A DNA stretch of 64,000 nucleotides. Source: Ancylostoma caninum (lineage: Eukaryota; Nematoda; Chromadorea; Rhabditida; Ancylostomatidae). Position numbers and translations under genes: made by a program. Positions within the stretch are counted from its first letter, which is position 1; each line of letters starts with the position of its first letter. Below the pieces are notes generated by a model, which was not told the DNA's origin, ran no database searches, and saw nothing but the letters and a program-made list of their open reading frames with translations. Positions 60,101 through 64,000 of the stretch are shown in pieces. The stretch lies in NCBI GenBank assembly GCA_037903475.1, contig JBAJFG010000495.1, forward strand, positions 124,001-188,000. Reading direction: 5' to 3'.

Positions 60101-62929
60101 GAGGGCGACGCAAAAAACGCGAATCCTCCGAAATCGCGTGGTTTTTAAAGAAGATACCGCTTGTATTGTACTGATGTTAAACACAAACAGATTTCAGAGA
60201 GGCAGTCTGGAGGATCATCAAAGTTGTGGCTGAAGATCACTGTCGTTCAACCATTTGTTACATCCCTACCCTGCACTCTGGTGCGCTCCAGTGATAATCA
60301 GGTGTTGCTCAACCTGTAGAAGACGTATCATGTTGGAATTCTGATTGTGGATGCGCACTATACCAACAAGTATCCCCCCAAAGTGGCACACTCCGTTTCT
60401 GAGAAACCGTCTTCGTTTTTGAAAAAAAATCGTCATTAATGGTCAAAAAGTGGTTTTTGACCATTTTTTGACCATTCATGACAGTTTTTTCCAAAAAGAA
60501 GACGGTTTCTCGAAAACGAAAGATGCCACTTTGGGAGAGAGTTGGTACCACCTAGGCGCATGTCTTGGAGTTGACAGCGTATCGGAACCCTTCTTCAAAA
60601 AAGAGAAATTTCCTGGGAAAGTTCCGGGTTTGAGAGAAAAAAACCACGCTCCAATGACAATTTCTTGTATCTGACGGCTCCTATAACAAGTTTCAATAAG
60701 TTCTAGCGTGATCAAACAGTTCCGTACTGAGATCGGTTTTTTGAGGATTTTAGCTTCAATTTGAGATTATTTGGGCTGTCTTCGCTAAATGGTACGCATT
60801 TCTTGCTGAAACATCATTGGTCGTCTCACTAACGCTTATTTAAGTCACTTTTTAGTGCTATCTGCTTTTCTTGAAAGAACCCTAGCGTGTAGGTACTTGG
60901 TAGCTCGTAGCTCATTTCGGAATCCGACTGGACTTAGTACCTCCCAAACCGACACTGACTACCTAGTGCTGCGCCCTGATTTCGGCACACACACAACGCA
61001 GATCCTTCTGTCAGTAGGACCTCGTTTCTTTCATAGAAGATGGGGAAAGGTATCAGATTGTGATACATTTCCAAATGAACTTCTATGCTACTGTTTCCAC
61101 AGGGTGGTCCAAAATTACGGGGACACGCTAAAAGGCTCATATCTAACCTTGGAAAATGAGTTGGCAATCTTGTTTCCAACACGATATTTTTCATACAGTG
61201 AACAAAATCTACCATCACATGTCACGATTTCTCCTATCACCGGCGAGAAAACACATGAAGAATTCGAACTAATCGCCTGCTGTGGCGCGGAAGTGCAGTC
61301 TTCCTAGATAATCTGCCCCTTCTAAAAGCTCCAAGGATCAAACATTTTTTCAAAGAGTGAAGTCAATTTTTGTCCTCGAATGAATATCATAACGAGAAAT
61401 CCGCTCGAATGAGTACTGAAAATAAGATTTATAAGGAAGCGGACATGACTTCCTGTGCAAAAACAGAGCAAAAACGTACTTTAGGGCTGTTTCTGGTTCT
61501 TTTTTCACTGTGTAGGGAGAGGACTGGAACTTATTAGGCTCATCAACTTCCAATCTCAAAGTTCTGAGAAGTATTTCCCTCATAATACATTTAATAATGG
61601 TGATTAGAAATGAAAAGCACCCTCAGCCCGCGTTGAATTTCGGCGTATCCGCACGAAATTCTGGATCTCATAACCAAGGTAGGTGGCCATTCACAATGAC
61701 TTTAACGTTTTTCTGTTCCCCACGCCTTGTACTTTTCGATATACTGCTTAGTGTGCCTCTTGTAAGATTTTACACATTAGCACAACATGCGCGTCAAGCC
61801 CACACAAAAAATGTTATTGGGTGGTAAAACCAAGCTTGACGCGATCGCGCCCTTGTCTCCGTAATTTTGGACCACCCTGTAGAATAATTTTTCCTCCTCA
61901 AAAATGCTCATTCATATTTTCACAATATAATGGGTGACAAAATGACGAGAGATGCTCGCGGTCCCAAGTCTTTGCGACCCAAAAAGTTCATTGGGATTAG
62001 GTGTACACATGCGATATGATCATAGGTTCAGTTAGGTTTCACCTGCAAGTTCGCAAAGCTATGGCACCTCGTCAACTAACTACTCGGAGGCCGTGCTTTA
62101 CGCCAACATAATATGGCTGCGTAAGAAAATTTATAAGTTTATATATAGCAGTGGAAGATAAACAAATAAAACAATGTGTGAGTGATGTGCGTGTATCACT
62201 AATAGTTACCTGCCGAGTTGTTGTAGGTTGTAGAGGTATCTCAAGTAACTCATACTAGCATATTTATTTCGCTGCTATGAAGCTAAAAGAAGCTAATAAT
62301 TACCTGCCGAGTAGTTATAGGTTGTAAACGTAGGTAAGGATTGCTGGCTGGGACAACATGAAGCACGAGAAAACGCAAAACGAGCAATTTTCGCCATACA
62401 AAATCTCTCGACCTTCGGGACGTCGAATTCTGAGGAATTAGACGTACACCACCATTTTATAGAAATTCCGACTTGAACTAGAAAATAAGAAGTTTATATG
62501 AAAAATTACCACAAAACATGGAGCAAAATTCTCCTAATATTTCAGGGATTCTGCTTGCTATTAACGCCGCTAATCACATTATTTGTCTTTTGTCAGAAGG
62601 AATTAATGCTATATTCATTCTTTTCCTTCAACCATTCACAAGACGACAGTGTTATCCGTTTATAGCACCATATATGTTTGTGATTTCTCAGCAAGCTATT
62701 ATGACTCTAATGATTTCCCTTGATTTGTTATTCGCGCTTCTATTCCCATTCCGGTGAGTGCAATTCGCAGTGCTACTGAACGCCTGCATCTGGTTGCTGA
62801 AGAACAACTTCTTACTCATCCTAATCTTGCAAATTGCTTGTGCTTGTGCAACATGATTGTGTTTTATTCATAGGAAACCACGTAAAATAAGACTCATTGT
62901 CATTATTGTGCTACGATATATGTTGCAAG
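57129..62929 (+). CDS. second srsx-like chemoreceptor, first three exons
   Basis: Exon 1 (57129-57258) starts at ATG and encodes TM1: EIIFFNIVGVFGNLQLLWTS, then RKKSTNTKPG. Exon 2 (62546-62753) encodes TM2-TM3: AANHIICLLSEGINAIFILF, TRRQCYPFIAPY, SQQAIMTLMISLDLLFALL. Exon 3 (62874-62929) gives KPRKIRLIVIIVLRYMLQ. Exon 2 has the same 208-bp length and phases as exon 10780-10987 of the other receptor and matches it at about 44 of 69 residues by eye. Intron 1 is 5287 bp and holds the 58723-60170 fold-back. Exon 3 ends at CAAG|GTAAAA much earlier than its counterpart (56 against 134 bp), and I see no TM4-7 exons before the window ends. It is either continued beyond 64000 or degenerate. Role by family: chemosensory membrane receptor. 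Confidence 0.78.
58723..60170. mobile_element. fold-back element, arms 388 and 385 bp
   Basis: TACAATA at 58723 and TATTGTA at 60170 open two arms that are near-identical reverse complements, including GCGTTTTTTGCGTCGCCCTC, CATAACTTCGTTCATTGAGG, GTGCGAGATGGTGGGTCATG and TTGCCACTCACACATTCAGA. They end at 59110 and start at 59786, with a unique 675-bp centre. TA at both tips suggests Tc1/mariner-type mobilisation. No transposase frame was recognised in the centre (a minus frame at 59076-59303 starts inside the arm). High arm identity suggests recent movement or ongoing gene conversion. Confidence 0.9.
60376..60537. repeat. hairpin MITE, 162 bp
   Basis: CCCCAAAGTGGCA at the left pairs with TGCCACTTTGGG at the right; GAGAAACCGTCTTC pairs with GAAGACGGTTTCTC; ATGGTCAAAAA pairs with TTTTTTGACCAT at the centre near 60455. 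No coding function. Confidence 0.8.
61100..61879. mobile_element. 780-bp element with CAGGGTGGTCCAAAATTACGG ends
   Basis: CAGGGTGGTCCAAAATTACG at the left is mirrored by CGTAATTTTGGACCACCCTG at the right; TA follows the right end and CA precedes the left, so one target base may have mutated. The ends resemble Tc1/mariner-type termini. The plus frame 60855-61307 runs from outside into the element and is not a gene. No transposase was recognised. Confidence 0.75.
62185..62345. repeat. short direct repeat
   Basis: AATAGTTACCTGCCGAGTTG and TTGTAGGTTGTA near 62200 are repeated as AATAATTACCTGCCGAGTAG and TTATAGGTTGTA near 62296. It lies in intron 1 of the second srsx receptor. Confidence 0.6.
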
Positions 62930-64000
62930 GTAAAAATTACTCCACCAAAGATTACTGAAAAAAAAAAACTGAAAAAGCACCGTTTATTAAGAACTCAAGT
63001 TTATGTTTATACTAGAATTGTTGTGATTAGACATGAGTGCACTAGTAAAGGTCCAAGAGGTGGCGCAAAGAGAACTCCATTCATTGGCATTGTTCGGGAG
63101 TGTATCATCGTGAGGGGAAATTGGGCGTTAGCAGGCTGTCGTGATTGGCACGTTGATAAAATGCACCAATCCCCGTAGCCTGGTAACGCCCCACGATGAT
63201 ATACTCCCTTCAATCTCCCCCTTCAATTTCATCCTTTTTCGAAATGGAGTAGATATTCGGAATCACGATGGTCTAATCTATCTGTTACAATGCTTAGAAT
63301 TTGAAAATTGAAGAATTTTTGGTGATCAACCAGCAAAATCACTTAAGGATACAATTAAGAAACTCGCTGCGTCGAGTCTCTTCCAATTGGATATCCACAG
63401 GTACTTTTCCTGAAAGTGAGACCCGCTAATCCCCCATTTCTGAAAAAAGTCATAACACTGCGTCATAAACTCATTTTTCGGGATGTGGACATGGTTAGGA
63501 GAAGTACGGTACCTCACACGACTATTCTAGGAGCTTCCTGGAACTGTGATTATAATTTCATTGATTTCAATAATTAATTTCACATTTTCAGCTTCTTGAA
63601 GATAAAGCGATTAGTGAAGCCTTTAAAGTATGTTTTGACTATTGCGGAGACGTGTTGACCGCGATTGTGCTTCTAATTGACAACGGTGCAATTTGCGCGA
63701 AATTTTACTTTCTCATTCCCGAAAAATGATTTGTTCGATGCTAAAGCAGTTTTTCAAAGGAAAATAATGCTGAAATGGGCAGCTCGTCACTTGGTATGAT
63801 TTCCACCCCTCTGCAACGGTAGTAGCCGCAAAATTCCGCAGCTAAACATGCGATTCGACAAAGTCGCGGTTACATGAATTTCCTTAGATGTTTCCACTTT
63901 TTATAGTGAACTTTGTACAAGCATTCAGTCTCATCATCCAGAGGATATCGATTCGTTGATAAAAAATCCATTGTAGTTGACCTCCTTTATATTCCCCTTC
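62930..64000. other. right end, no further receptor exon seen
   Basis: The remaining exons of the second srsx receptor are expected after 62929 but no TM4-TM7 phrase appears before the end. Apart from the hairpin at 63096 nothing was recognised. Confidence 0.35.
63096..63208. repeat. 113-bp near-complete hairpin
   Basis: GGGAGTGTATCATCGTG pairs with CACGATGATATACTCCC; GGCGTTAGCAGGCT pairs with AGCCTGGTAACGCC; GATTGGCACG pairs with TGCACCAATC across a short loop near 63153. Bulges are small. It could be a minimal MITE or a transcribed stem-loop. Confidence 0.75.

Noticed and set aside
60855..61307. 150-residue plus-strand frame
   Set aside because: It crosses the left end of a TIR element at 61100 and matches nothing I know.

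Overview
This window looks like nuclear DNA from a nematode, most likely a clade V parasite such as a hookworm or other strongylid (inference). Coding information lies in short exons split by introns of about 60 bp to more than 5 kb, with TTTCAG-like acceptors. The receptors belong to the nematode chemoreceptor class srsx. One first exon follows a strong U-rich AG that could accept a spliced leader. The rest is packed with Tc1/mariner relatives, RTE-type LINE fragments, fold-back elements, MITEs and CA repeats. No bacterial genes, CRISPR array, rRNA or convincing tRNA was found.

Genes. (1) 7838-8634, minus strand: two phase-0 exons of an unidentified gene with an acidic, Glu-rich segment. (2) 10780-20564, plus strand: an srsx-like seven-transmembrane receptor recovered from TM2 to the stop codon as five exons with consistent phases; the first exon was not found. 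(3) 27253-40182, minus strand: a LARGE/B4GAT1-type (GT49) glycosyltransferase recovered as seven exons, one junction of which is off by one base. (4) 57129-62929, plus strand: the first three exons of a second srsx receptor with the same first intron phases and an exon 2 of identical length. An orphan exon with a good acceptor lies at 47630-47705 (minus).

Mobile DNA fills the introns and gaps. Mariner-type copies with readable transposase debris lie at 13961-15212, 44450-45323, 48578-49628 and 53154-55442. The last sits inside another mariner relative (51931-56229), which also carries a 935-bp TA element (52113-53047). A sister of that 935-bp element, with exactly the same length, lies in opposite orientation at 5360-6294. 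RTE debris gives an endonuclease domain (29190-30240) and a reverse transcriptase (42660-43620). Large fold-backs occur at 1659-2390, 17811-18489, 23069-23425 and 58723-60170 (arms near 385 bp). TTAA-flanked MITEs lie at 16738, 32350 and 46627. A composite dispersed repeat that carries its own 60-bp minisatellite, and in two copies a CA tract, occurs near 24847, 34358 and 56236.

The genes do not form an operon. The two srsx receptors are paralogues probably involved in chemosensation; the glycosyltransferase between them is on the opposite strand and unrelated in function. All positions and identities come from reading the sequence by eye; no alignment or database search was run.
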